Source: Methanobacteriaceae archaeon
GTDB taxonomy: Archaea > Methanobacteriota > Methanobacteria > Methanobacteriales > Methanobacteriaceae
Direction of reading: 5' to 3'
Length of the DNA stretch: 47,482 nt
NCBI GenBank assembly: GCA_030539615.1
Contig: JAUNXU010000006.1
Location: 1-47,482 of the forward strand
Below are positions 9,557 to 18,000 of the stretch, piece by piece. A model generated the notes under the pieces. That model was not told the origin of the DNA. It saw only the letters and a program-made list of their open reading frames with translations, and searched no databases. Position numbers and translations under genes: made by a program. Positions within the stretch are counted from its first letter, which is position 1. Each line of letters opens with the position of its first letter.

Positions 9557-11299
9557 TTGACAAATAATAAAATGATAAGTATAGCAAAAAAAAGAGGATA
9601 TTTATACCCATCATTTGAAATATATTCTGGAGTAGCCGGATTTTATGATTATGGACCATTAGGAAGTATGTTAAAAAATAACATATTAAACTTATGGAGA
9701 CAATATTACACAGTACAAGAAGGTTACTATGAAATAGAATCGCCTACCGTAATGCCTAAAGAAGCATTAAAAGCATCAGGTCACGTTGATAACTTTACAG
9801 ATCCTATGACACAATGTCATGATTGTCAACAAGTATATAGGGCAGATCATATAATAGGTGAAGCAATAAATAAAGAAGTAGAAGGATTACCTGATAGTAA
9901 ATTAACTGAAATTATAGCAGAAAATAATATAACATGTACAGAATGTGGTGGAAAACTAGAAGATGTATATAGTTATAATCTTATGTTTAAAACTAAAATA
10001 GGCGCTAATGGTAAAAAAATAGGATACATGAGACCAGAAACAGCTCAAGGAATATTCATAGCATTTAAACGATTAGCAAGATTCTATAAAGATAAACTAC
10101 CATTTGGAGTAGTTCAAATAGGAAAAGCATACCGAAATGAATTATCACCAAGACAAGGAATGATAAGACTTCGAGAATTTACACTTGCTGAAACAGAAAT
10201 ATTTGTAGATCCAACAGACAAAACAACACCTAAATTTGACAGCATAAAAAATGAAAAAATAAAATTATTTAGTCAACAATTACAAGAAGAAAACAAAGAA
10301 GCAGAATATTTTACTGTTAAAGAAGCATTAGAACAAAATATTGTACCAAGTGAAATATTAGCATATCAAATATATTTAGCTAAAACATTCTTAACAGAAA
10401 TAGGTTTACCTGAAAATAAATTCAGATTTAGACAAAATTTACCTGATGAAAGAGCCCATTATGCACTTGATTGTTGGGATGGAGAAGTTGAAACAGATGA
10501 ATATGGATGGATTGAAATACTAGGAATAGCTGATAGAACAGATTATGATCTTTCATCACATATAAAAGATAGTAAAGAAGATTTAACCATATTTAAAGAG
10601 TATGATACAGTAAAAACAGTTACAAAAACAGTACCAATAATCAATAATAAAAACTTTGGAAGAACACTAAAAAAAGATTCAACAGAAGCTAAAGAAATTA
10701 TTGAAAATACAAATCCTGAAACTATTATTAACAGTATCAAAGAAAATGGATCATACATCATAACCATTGGAAATAACAATTATGACATTGATGAAACATT
10801 AATAACCTTTGAAACTAAAAAAATAGAAGAAAAAGGTGAAAAAGTTGTTCCTCATGTTATAGAACCATCATTTGGAGTAGATAGAATAGTATACTCATTA
10901 CTATTACATTCATATACTGAAGATGAAAATGAAGACAAAGAAACAAGAAAATATCTTAGAATAACACCTCAAATTGCACCTGTAAAAGCTGTAATATTAC
11001 CATTAGTAAACAAAGAAGAATTAACAACAATAGCAAAAGATATAGAATTTGAAACTCGAAAAAATAATCTAATAACTATGTACGATGTTAGTGGAACTAT
11101 TGGAAGAAGATATGCAAGATCTGATGAAATAGGAGTACCATATGCAATAACAATTGATTATGATAGTTTAGAAGATAAAAAAGTAACAATAAGATCTCGT
11201 GATACACTTAAACAAAAAAGAATATTTATAACTGAAATATCAAAAGTATTAACCGATTTATTAAATAATAATATTAAATTTGAAGAAATAACAGAATAA
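9557..11299 (+). CDS. glyS: Glycyl-tRNA synthetase, archaeal/eukaryotic type
   Basis: This 580-residue class II synthetase has the SGVAGFYDYGPLG segment near residue 23, a zinc-like pair of CxxC motifs in the insertion (CHDC and CTEC, about residues 92-136), motif 2 with GKAYRNELSPRQGMIRLREF (about 194-213), and a C-terminal anticodon-binding domain from about residue 475. The preferred start is the TTG at 9557, which has AGGAG 10 bases upstream; the next ATG at 9572 is too far from the SD. Codons here are mostly A-ending, in contrast to tfrB upstream. Confidence 0.95.
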   Translation: MTNNKMISIAKKRGYLYPSFEIYSGVAGFYDYGPLGSMLKNNILNLWRQYYTVQEGYYEIESPTVMPKEALKASGHVDNFTDPMTQCHDCQQVYRADHIIGEAINKEVEGLPDSKLTEIIAENNITCTECGGKLEDVYSYNLMFKTKIGANGKKIGYMRPETAQGIFIAFKRLARFYKDKLPFGVVQIGKAYRNELSPRQGMIRLREFTLAETEIFVDPTDKTTPKFDSIKNEKIKLFSQQLQEENKEAEYFTVKEALEQNIVPSEILAYQIYLAKTFLTEIGLPENKFRFRQNLPDERAHYALDCWDGEVETDEYGWIEILGIADRTDYDLSSHIKDSKEDLTIFKEYDTVKTVTKTVPIINNKNFGRTLKKDSTEAKEIIENTNPETIINSIKENGSYIITIGNNNYDIDETLITFETKKIEEKGEKVVPHVIEPSFGVDRIVYSLLLHSYTEDENEDKETRKYLRITPQIAPVKAVILPLVNKEELTTIAKDIEFETRKNNLITMYDVSGTIGRRYARSDEIGVPYAITIDYDSLEDKKVTIRSRDTLKQKRIFITEISKVLTDLLNNNIKFEEITE

Positions 11300-11319
11300 A
11301 TATTAATGGAGATAATAGT

Positions 11320-12084
11320 ATGATAATTGATGCACACTTACATGCAGATACACGACCATATGAAGATTTTCAAAAAATGAGAATGGGAAATGTAATAGGT
11401 GCTATAACCTGTGCTCATGATCCTCTTAAAATGGAAAAATCAAATGTTACATTAGAACATCTTCATAGAATAATCTATGATGAACCTAAACGTGCTATTA
11501 AAAATGATTTTAAATTATTTACAGCTGTTGGTATACATCCTAGAGCCATACCTCAAGATTACGAAGTAGTTTTAGAAAAACTAAAAGAATTCATATTTTT
11601 AGATAATGTTATTGCAATAGGAGAAATCGGTTTAGAAACAACATCACAACTTGAACAAGAAGTATTTATAAAACAATTAAAACTAGCTGATGAATTAAAA
11701 TCAAATATTATTGTACATACACCTAGAACAAATAAAGCTGAAGTAACTAATACAACAATTAAATTAATTAATGAATATATTGATCCAAAACTTGTTCAAT
11801 TAGATCATATTGATTATTCTATAATTAATAAAGTTATTGATTCAGAATATAATCTTGCAATAACTGTTCAACCACTTAAAATGAGTGTTAATGATACTGT
11901 AAAAATGTTAGATAAATATGGATGTGACAAGTTTGTAGTTGATAGTGATCTTAGTTCAGCACCATCAGATCCATTATCATTACCAAAATTATTACATAGT
12001 TTAAGATTAAATAATTTTAAACAAAAAGATATAGATAAAATTACACATAAAAATATTATGAAATTTCATAATATTAATTTATGA
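11320..12084 (+). CDS. TatD-family metal-dependent hydrolase
   Basis: The 254-residue TIM-barrel hydrolase has DAHLHAD at residues 4-10, a VGIHPR motif, IGEIGLE, IVHTPR, and DSDLSSAPSD near the C terminus. These are the metal-site strands of TatD-like enzymes, which include DNases and amidohydrolases. The archaeal branch has no assigned substrate that I know of. It starts 20 bases after glyS with TGGAGAT before the ATG, so it is probably the last gene of the tfrB/trmJ-dcd-glyS run. A hairpin follows 19 bases after its stop. Confidence 0.82.
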   Translation: MIIDAHLHADTRPYEDFQKMRMGNVIGAITCAHDPLKMEKSNVTLEHLHRIIYDEPKRAIKNDFKLFTAVGIHPRAIPQDYEVVLEKLKEFIFLDNVIAIGEIGLETTSQLEQEVFIKQLKLADELKSNIIVHTPRTNKAEVTNTTIKLINEYIDPKLVQLDHIDYSIINKVIDSEYNLAITVQPLKMSVNDTVKMLDKYGCDKFVVDSDLSSAPSDPLSLPKLLHSLRLNNFKQKDIDKITHKNIMKFHNINL

Positions 12085-12508
12085 ATTATTTCAAAAAAAA
12101 GTTGATAAGTAACTTTTATTACTTATCTTTATATTTGAATTTTGATTTTATTTTTAAAAGAGAAAAAGATTATAATAGAAAATTTTGATTTTAATACACT
12201 TACTATTATATATATATATATTTAAATCATCTTATGTATCAAATATCAAAGTACTGATAGTTTCATCAGGATTATCCATTATTATTGTACTGTTTATTCT
12301 TGATAAGTTGTATTTAATATTTTATAAAACAAATATAAGGAATTAGAAAAAGAAATATTAAAAAATTTTTCATAAAATCAAAAAAAATTATTAAAAAAGG
12401 ATATAAAGCACATATAATAAAAGTTTAGTAATGGAATCTATATCTAAAAAAATAGTAAATAATAAAAGTTTAGTTATAATAACTAATCTTCTTCATTTAA
12501 TGATTTAT
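12085..12508. other. Intergenic region with terminator and traces of coding sequence
   Basis: The region begins with a hairpin terminator. A (TA)n tract lies at about 12205-12222. On the minus strand, about 12235-12324, a 29-codon open frame without a convincing start ends in TDNPDETIS-like sequence read up to FDT-stop; it looks more like a decayed gene end than random AT sequence, but I cannot name it. On the plus strand an ATG at 12431 opens 28 codons without an SD. No intact gene is supported. Confidence 0.3.
12104..12130 (+). terminator. Hairpin terminator after the TatD-like gene
   Basis: GATAAGTAA (12104-12112) and TTACTTATC (12119-12127) form a perfect 9-bp stem with a 6-base loop, followed by TTT. 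It lies just after the last gene of the run. Confidence 0.6.
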
Positions 12509-13033
12509 TTATTTACGTAATAAATTTACATTAGGTGGTGTTATAACAAGAACTGATTTAGCACTACCTAATAATACTATTTCACCTTTACCATCTTTTT
12601 TATATTCTTTTACTACGTGTTTTAGTTGTTTAAAGTCTCCAGGACGTCTTTCACCCATATATTTAACATCAATGATAGCTGGAGTACAAGTTTTTGTCAC
12701 TGTTTCAAGTTCGGTTTTAAATTCATTAATATTTCTTACTTTAACAAGAGATAAACTAAAATATCCATTATGATCAGGAGTTATAATTTCTTCAATATCT
12801 GGAGTTATACTTTCTGGATCTTCACCAGAACTTTTATCTTCATTATCTCCAATATCATCTTCTGGATCTTGATCAACTATTATTTCATCTAGTTCATCAT
12901 CATTAATAGCTGTAAATAATCTTTCATCAATTTCTCTTTTTTCATCAAATTCTTGGAAATAATATGGTTCATCATATTCTCCATCAATTGATTTTTTCAT
13001 ATTAAATGTTAAATCTTTTAAGGTATTCATCAT
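12509..13033 (-). CDS. sepF: SepF, archaeal cell-division FtsZ anchor
   Basis: The 174-residue product ends in a SepF (DUF552) core of about 85 residues, with the VKYMGERRPGDF segment, an EIVLLGSAK segment and a final ITPPNVNLLRK. Archaeal SepF dimers anchor FtsZ to the membrane, shown in Methanobrevibacter and Haloferax. An N-terminal stretch of about 25 residues, which could be the membrane-targeting helix, is joined to the core by a strongly acidic linker (about residues 40-85). The ATGATG at 13033 overlaps the DUF1611 stop by one base, with AGGGGAT upstream. The frame extends further up, but only inside the preceding gene. Confidence 0.88.
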   Translation of the reverse strand: MMNTLKDLTFNMKKSIDGEYDEPYYFQEFDEKREIDERLFTAINDDELDEIIVDQDPEDDIGDNEDKSSGEDPESITPDIEEIITPDHNGYFSLSLVKVRNINEFKTELETVTKTCTPAIIDVKYMGERRPGDFKQLKHVVKEYKKDGKGEIVLLGSAKSVLVITPPNVNLLRK

Positions 13034-14094
13034 TATTCTAAATCCCCTACATAATCTAGTATACAATTGAGTAAACGTATAATACCACCATTTGAATTTG
13101 TATAAATATCCACTGCTGGAAGATTAAATTCTTCTTCAATATTTTCTAATGATTCTTCAGGAGCATTTCGCCTATTTATAGATAATCCAATAACTTTTGT
13201 AGGTTCAACTGCTTCTATTGCATTTAATTCATATTTTATTCCTATAGGTTCTCTAAATGGATGATTAGGTCTATGACATAATATTACTGCATCTGGCATT
13301 GCTCCAAATAATATTGCTGCAGACAATCCTTTTGGATGAGGATTTCCTGTTTCTGTTAAACTAGATTGTCCTTCTATGAATATTATGTCAGGATCTTTAT
13401 TTTCTTCCATATATTTTACAGTTCCCATTACTGATGATGGAACATCCATTACAGATAAACTTCCAGCACGATAATTTATATCTGTAGGTTCTTCTATTCC
13501 CATTTCATCAGTAGAAATTATAATAGCATTTAATCCCATTTTTTTTGCGGTTTCTCCAAGAGTTTTTGTTGTTGTTCTTTTACCACATTCTTGTGAGGTT
13601 CCTCCAACAAAAATTACAGGTACTTTATGGGAGTATGTTAATTTAGGTAATATTTCTGTACATTTTTCAGGAGCAATTCCCATTACTTTTTTTACATTAT
13701 CAAAACGAGATGAAATTTCTTTTATTGATACATTATTTTGATCTGCAAATTTTATTAAAGAAGAATTATTTTCTAAAGATAATGATCTAAATGATGTTAC
13801 TACATTTTGTCCAAGATCTATTGCTTGAACAGCATATTTTAGTGCTGCTCCTTCTGCTCCAATTGGCAGCATTATTGCTACAGCACGGGAATTAGTTTTT
13901 TTTATTAATGTTTTTAAATCTGATCCAACAATATGTCCACAAAATTCTGTACCTTGTTTTTCAGATGCATCATCTAAGAAACCTGCTGTTTTGACTCCTG
14001 TAAAATTAGAAAATTTTTCACCTCCTCCACCAGCTCCTATTATTATATAAGGTCCTAATTCTGCTAAGTCTTTTACAGAAGTTATTGAATACAA
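13033..14094 (-). CDS. DUF1611 family P-loop protein
   Basis: The 353-residue protein has a Rossmann-like N-terminal half opening with IIIGAGGGG, and a C-terminal P-loop-like half starting at [11 protein letters not shown] (about residues 165-175). This is the DUF1611 (COG3367) layout. Bacterial members such as DgcN modify D-glutamate with its neighbour DgcA; the archaeal role is not established. The start is a TTG with GGAGTG 6 bases upstream; no nearer ATG fits. It overlaps sepF by one base and follows the SIS gene by 39 bases, so the three are one operon. A cell-envelope or cell-division link is inferred from this. Confidence 0.75.
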   Translation of the reverse strand: MYSITSVKDLAELGPYIIIGAGGGGEKFSNFTGVKTAGFLDDASEKQGTEFCGHIVGSDLKTLIKKTNSRAVAIMLPIGAEGAALKYAVQAIDLGQNVVTSFRSLSLENNSSLIKFADQNNVSIKEISSRFDNVKKVMGIAPEKCTEILPKLTYSHKVPVIFVGGTSQECGKRTTTKTLGETAKKMGLNAIIISTDEMGIEEPTDINYRAGSLSVMDVPSSVMGTVKYMEENKDPDIIFIEGQSSLTETGNPHPKGLSAAILFGAMPDAVILCHRPNHPFREPIGIKYELNAIEAVEPTKVIGLSINRRNAPEESLENIEEEFNLPAVDIYTNSNGGIIRLLNCILDYVGDLE

Positions 14095-14133
14095 AAAATC
14101 ACTCCATTATTTTTTTTAAACTTTTTTTTATTA

Positions 14134-15135
14134 TTAATATCTTATTTTTCCAATATGTCTTGTACTTCCAGGATCTTCCCCATTTAAATCTGCAAGATAA
14201 TATATGAACCATTCTAATGGTATAACTAATATAAAGGGAGCTAGTAATGGATCTATATCAGCATAATCTTCAAGATCAAAAACTATTGAATTTACTTTAA
14301 GTCCATCACATATTTTCATTGCTTCATTAGTTATATTATTAGATGAAGATTTTAAAAATAATACTGTTACATTTTCTTCTACTCTTTCTATAAGACCGTG
14401 TCTAAATTCACCAGAGTATAAAGGACATGCATGTTTAAGTGCTCCTTCCATGAACATAGTCATTGCTAATTTATAAGATAGTCCAAAATTTACTCCACTA
14501 CCCATACAATAAAATATATCCACATCTTTATTTTCTTTAGCTAATTTTAAAGCTTTATCTTGTGTATTTTCTATTAAATTAGCCAGTAAATCTGGAAGAT
14601 TTTCAAGTTCACCTAATATTTTTTCAGCACGTGATCCACCAACTATTGAAAAAAGTAACCAGTACAGTGATAATAATTGAGTTATATATGTTTTTGTTCC
14701 TAAAATTGCTTCTTCTTTTTCACATCTAGTAAATATAGAATCATCTGCTTCTTTTCTTAATGTACTTTCTTCTTCATTTACAATAGATACTGTATATATA
14801 TTATATTTTTTAGCTTTTCTTAATGCTGCTACAGTATCTGATGTTTCACCTGATTGAGATGTTACTATTAATCCCACATTAGAATTTTTTTCAAGATACT
14901 GATTATGAGAAAATTCATATCCTGTTTGAACATTAATAGGTAATGTTGAAATGGTTTTAATTGCATCTCGTATACTGTAACATGTAGATATTGAACTTCC
15001 ACATCCTACAATATATATCATATCAAATTGTTTTAGTTTATCTGCTATCAGGATCATGTTTTCTTTTTCATATTTCAAAGTATTAGTTATAGATTCTGGT
15101 TGTTCCAATATTTCCTGATACATTCCGTATTGCAT
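14134..15135 (-). CDS. SIS-domain sugar-phosphate isomerase (GlmS isomerase-like)
   Basis: This 333-residue protein has two SIS domains and no glutaminase domain. The first includes GCGSSISTC and TSQSGETSDT, the second GSGVNFGLSYKLA and a GEFRHG segment. An MYQEILEQP stretch near the start resembles the linker of GlmS. It probably isomerises or deaminates an amino-sugar phosphate. Archaea that make pseudomurein need UDP-GlcNAc, so a role there is possible but unproved. The frame opens at a GTG (15141), but GAGGT is then only 2 bases away; the ATG at 15135 has proper spacing. It heads the operon with DUF1611 and sepF. Confidence 0.8.
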   Translation of the reverse strand: MQYGMYQEILEQPESITNTLKYEKENMILIADKLKQFDMIYIVGCGSSISTCYSIRDAIKTISTLPINVQTGYEFSHNQYLEKNSNVGLIVTSQSGETSDTVAALRKAKKYNIYTVSIVNEEESTLRKEADDSIFTRCEKEEAILGTKTYITQLLSLYWLLFSIVGGSRAEKILGELENLPDLLANLIENTQDKALKLAKENKDVDIFYCMGSGVNFGLSYKLAMTMFMEGALKHACPLYSGEFRHGLIERVEENVTVLFLKSSSNNITNEAMKICDGLKVNSIVFDLEDYADIDPLLAPFILVIPLEWFIYYLADLNGEDPGSTRHIGKIRY

Positions 15136-15310
15136 TTTCACTTACCTCAAGTATATTATTTGTGACAAAAAATTAAAAAGATAATCATCCAAGTTAATAT
15201 TCATAAAAATTTTTGCATAATTTTCTTATATGTATAATATATATTGATATAAATATATTTATAATTATTATTTTACAAAATTCAAATCATAATAATTATA
15301 TTAAATTAAA

Positions 15311-15811
15311 TTATTTTTTTGTATTAATTTTTTGATTATATTTAATAGTTTCTTTGTATACATCATATAGTTGATAAATTGCAATTATAATCCAAATATA
15401 AATAAAATTAATATAGTATGTCATGATTATTCCAGCTATTAAAGCCATTATGAAGAATATAATTCCTTTTTTATATGATTTTATATAAAAATAACCTAAA
15501 CTAGTTATAACCATACAAAGTAATACTGCTAACCATGGTTTTTTTGTATTATTCATTATAATATCATCTGAACCTTTATAATAAACATTATAATAAGTAC
15601 CAGAATAATTATTATCAGGATTATGTATATCTTCTTTTAAATTAACTTGTGAATCTTCTTGTTTTTTAGTATTGGCTTTCTGTATTACTAAATTTATTTT
15701 ATTATTTTCATTATACGAATTAATTTCTGGTTTAGGTAGTTTTTCATGACAATTTATACAATAATCTGTTCCATGTGGATTTTTATAGTTACAATTTTTA
15801 CATATTACCAA
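15311..15811 (-). CDS. Zinc-ribbon membrane protein
   Basis: The 166-residue product begins with a short zinc ribbon (CKNC and CINC, residues about 4-22), followed by a polar linker of about 75 residues and a hydrophobic C-terminal third with three likely membrane segments. The overall form resembles zinc-ribbon proteins with TM2-like membrane domains, common in Methanobacteriales. The frame is open to an ATG at 15838, but TTGGAG overlaps those codons; the TTG at 15811 stands at normal distance from that SD and gives a start two residues before the first zinc-ligand cysteine. It is divergent from the barnase-like gene 148 bases away. Function unknown. Confidence 0.65.
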   Translation of the reverse strand: MVICKNCNYKNPHGTDYCINCHEKLPKPEINSYNENNKINLVIQKANTKKQEDSQVNLKEDIHNPDNNYSGTYYNVYYKGSDDIIMNNTKKPWLAVLLCMVITSLGYFYIKSYKKGIIFFIMALIAGIIMTYYINFIYIWIIIAIYQLYDVYKETIKYNQKINTKK

Positions 15812-15959
15812 TATTAACATTCTCCAAAATTTTTTCATGATTTAATTTTTTTCTTCTATGTTAAATTTTATTTTTATATTTTAAGATTTAATTATAGAAA
15901 CATTATATATTATTATATAGTTTAATTTAATACTAAAATTATTATAATGGAGGGAGAAT

Positions 15960-16427
15960 ATTTTTTTAAATAAAAAATTTATTTCAATTATAGCAGTTAT
16001 TATTGTTATTCTTATTACATTATTAAGTCATAATAATATATTTGATTTAACTAATCATAATACAACAGAAAATATTAATAATAATACTATTAATGTTGTT
16101 GAAAATGGTCAATATTATTCAAAAGAAGAAGTTTCTGCATACATAACTAAATTTAATAAATTACCTAACAATTACATCACTAAAAAAGAAGCTAGATCTT
16201 TAGGATGGACAGGTGGTTCGTTAGAACCATATGCTCCAGGTAAAAGTATTGGTGGTGATATTTTTACTAATCGTGAAAAAGTTCTTCCAAGTGCAAGTAA
16301 ATATATTGAATGTGATATTGATACAAATGGTTCAGATAGTAGAGGAGCAAAAAGAATTGTTTATTCAGAAGATAAGAAAATTTATTACACTAATGATCAC
16401 TATAAAACTTTTAAACAAATAAATTAA
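15960..16427 (+). CDS. Secreted barnase-type ribonuclease, ATT start
   Basis: This 155-residue frame matches barnase (microbial ribonuclease N1/T1 superfamily) over residues 52-155. Conserved stretches include KLPNNYITKKEA (67-78), APGKSIGGDIFTNRE (92-106), and TNDHYKTF (144-151). The catalytic set aligns completely: Lys75 (barnase Lys27), Glu117 (Glu73), Arg128 (Arg83), Arg132 (Arg87) and His147 (His102). Residues 1-23 are a signal peptide or membrane anchor (two Lys, then a hydrophobic run), followed by an Asn/Thr-rich linker. There is no ATG, GTG or TTG in frame. The best start is ATT at 15960, 6 bases after GGAGG. The upstream in-frame stop is at 15945. The barstar-like gene follows by 19 bases. 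Confidence 0.85.
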   Translation: MFLNKKFISIIAVIIVILITLLSHNNIFDLTNHNTTENINNNTINVVENGQYYSKEEVSAYITKFNKLPNNYITKKEARSLGWTGGSLEPYAPGKSIGGDIFTNREKVLPSASKYIECDIDTNGSDSRGAKRIVYSEDKKIYYTNDHYKTFKQIN

Positions 16428-16446
16428 AAAAAGGAATTATATTATT

Positions 16447-16692
16447 ATGAACCAAATATTATTAGATGGTAAAAAGATGAAAAAAAATCCACATAAATAC
16501 TTGAAAAAAATATTAAATTTTCCAGATTATTATGGTAATAATTTAGATGCATTATATGATTGTTTAGGTGATATTAATATTAAAACATGTGTCAAATTAA
16601 TTAATAGTGATTATATTAATCAAGATATTATTGATACATTCAAAGATGCATCCTATGAAAATCCAAATTTAAAATTTAATATAATAAATTAA
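16447..16692 (+). CDS. Barstar-family ribonuclease inhibitor
   Basis: This 81-residue cytoplasmic protein matches barstar. The interface helix reads FPDYYGNNLDALYDCL (residues 25-40); barstar's Tyr29, Asp35 and Asp39 correspond to Tyr28, Asp34 and Asp38 here, and the barstar Trp38 is a Tyr. Barstar blocks the barnase active site with these residues. The gene starts 19 bases after the barnase-like gene, with GGAA upstream, in the same order toxin-inhibitor. It should protect the producing cell from ribonuclease that fails to be exported. Length is close to the 89-90 residues of barstar. Confidence 0.9.
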   Translation: MNQILLDGKKMKKNPHKYLKKILNFPDYYGNNLDALYDCLGDINIKTCVKLINSDYINQDIIDTFKDASYENPNLKFNIIN

Positions 16693-16706
16693 AAAGGTGA
16701 TAAAAA

Positions 16707-17219
16707 ATGGATGTTTTTGAAGCTATTAAAAATAGATGTAGTGTTAGAAGTTATAAAAATAAAGAGATTGAAGAAGAAAAACTTAACAAAATATTAGAAG
16801 CAGGTCGACTTGCACCTTCTGCTAAAAATAAACAAAATTGGAAATTTATTATTGTAAAAAATCAAAAAATTAAGGATAAATTAACAAAAGCAAGTTCTGA
16901 TCAAAAATTTATATCTGAAGCTCCAGTAATTATTGTAGCTTGTGGAACAAATACTGATTATACAATGGCTTGTGGTCAAAAAAGTTATAATATTGATGTT
17001 TCTATTGCTGTTAGTTTCATGATGCTTGAATGTTTTGAACAAGGTTTAGGATCTTGTTGGTTAGGTAGATTTAATGAAAAAGAATATCATGATATTCTTA
17101 ATATTCCTGAAGAAGCTTGTGTTGTAGCAACATTAGTTGTAGGGTATGGTAAAGAAAATCCTAATAAAACTAGTAGAAAAAGTATTGAAGAAATTATTTC
17201 TTATGATAAATATCAATAA
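16707..17219 (+). CDS. Nitroreductase-family flavoprotein
   Basis: The 170-residue protein has the FMN-binding opening IKNRCSVRSY (residues 7-16), RLAPSAKNKQNW (35-46), a GSCWLGRF segment (about 116-123) and an ATLVVGYG motif near the end. These are typical of compact NAD(P)H-dependent nitroreductases. The natural substrate is unknown. GGTGAT lies 6 bases before the ATG. It begins 14 bases after the barstar-like gene and ends 13 bases before sfsA, so all four genes may be one transcript. Confidence 0.85.
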   Translation: MDVFEAIKNRCSVRSYKNKEIEEEKLNKILEAGRLAPSAKNKQNWKFIIVKNQKIKDKLTKASSDQKFISEAPVIIVACGTNTDYTMACGQKSYNIDVSIAVSFMMLECFEQGLGSCWLGRFNEKEYHDILNIPEEACVVATLVVGYGKENPNKTSRKSIEEIISYDKYQ

Positions 17220-17232
17220 GTTTTGATTTATT

Positions 17233-17946
17233 ATGTATTTTAATGGTTTAATTAAAGGTTTTTTTAAAAGTAGACCTAATAGATTTGTTGTTGAATTTAG
17301 TGATGAAAAAGGTTTAGTTGATATTGCTCATCTTCATGATCCTGGTCGTTTAACTGAATTATTAATTGAAGATAAAGAATTATTATTAGAATATGTGCCA
17401 AATTATAAGGAAACTAATCGTAAAACAAAATATAATGTTATTGCAGTATTTTATAATAATTCCTGGGTTATTATTAACTCTTCTTTTCATAATGATCTTG
17501 TTGAAGAATTAATTAATAATAAATGTATTAAACCTCTTAAAGAGTTTTATGTTAAAAAACGAGAATATACTCATGGTAATAGTAGATTAGATTTTCTTTT
17601 AAGTTCTTCTAATGATGAATTAATGTTTATGGAAGTTAAAGGTTGTACTCTTGTAAAAAATAGTGTTGCTATGTTTCCAGATGCTCCCACTATTCGTGGT
17701 TCTAAACATGTGCAAGAGTTAATAAAAATTAAAAAAGATGGTTTTTTAAGTTGTGTTCTTATTTTAGTTTTACAAAATAATGCTAAAAGTTTCACACCTA
17801 ATAAAGAAACAGACCCTGTTTTTTATGAAACTCTTAAAGAAGCTTACAATAAAGATGTTATAATATTACCATTTAAAATAAAAACTGAATATATTGGCAA
17901 TTGTCTTAAATTAATTCCTACAGAATTAATACCTTTAAAATTTTAA
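17233..17946 (+). CDS. sfsA: SfsA family protein (putative nuclease)
   Basis: The 237-residue product shows the SfsA pattern: VDIAHLHDPGRLTELL (about residues 30-45), a RLDFLL segment near 118, then EVKGCTLV and FPDAPTIRG (about 136-158). The D...ExK arrangement is that of the PD-(D/E)xK nuclease fold, and the N-terminal domain is OB-like. E. coli SfsA was named for sugar fermentation stimulation and binds DNA; its exact task in archaea is unknown. The SD is poor, as expected for a gene 13 bases after its neighbour. Confidence 0.9.
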   Translation: MYFNGLIKGFFKSRPNRFVVEFSDEKGLVDIAHLHDPGRLTELLIEDKELLLEYVPNYKETNRKTKYNVIAVFYNNSWVIINSSFHNDLVEELINNKCIKPLKEFYVKKREYTHGNSRLDFLLSSSNDELMFMEVKGCTLVKNSVAMFPDAPTIRGSKHVQELIKIKKDGFLSCVLILVLQNNAKSFTPNKETDPVFYETLKEAYNKDVIILPFKIKTEYIGNCLKLIPTELIPLKF

Positions 17947-18000
17947 AATAAATATTAAATTTACAATAATGAAGATTTAAAAACAGGAGGATTAATTTTA

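Noticed and set aside
12205-12222. (TA)n tract as a repeat element
   Set aside because: Simple AT run of the kind expected in this composition, with no flanking repeats or gene.
12431-12517. 28-codon ATG frame running into the sepF end
   Set aside because: No SD, hydrophobic tail driven by AT content, and overlap with sepF on the other strand.
16231-16422. 63-codon ATG frame in the barnase region
   Set aside because: It is in a different frame from the barnase-like protein, has no SD and encodes a low-complexity hydrophobic chain; it is a shadow of the real gene.
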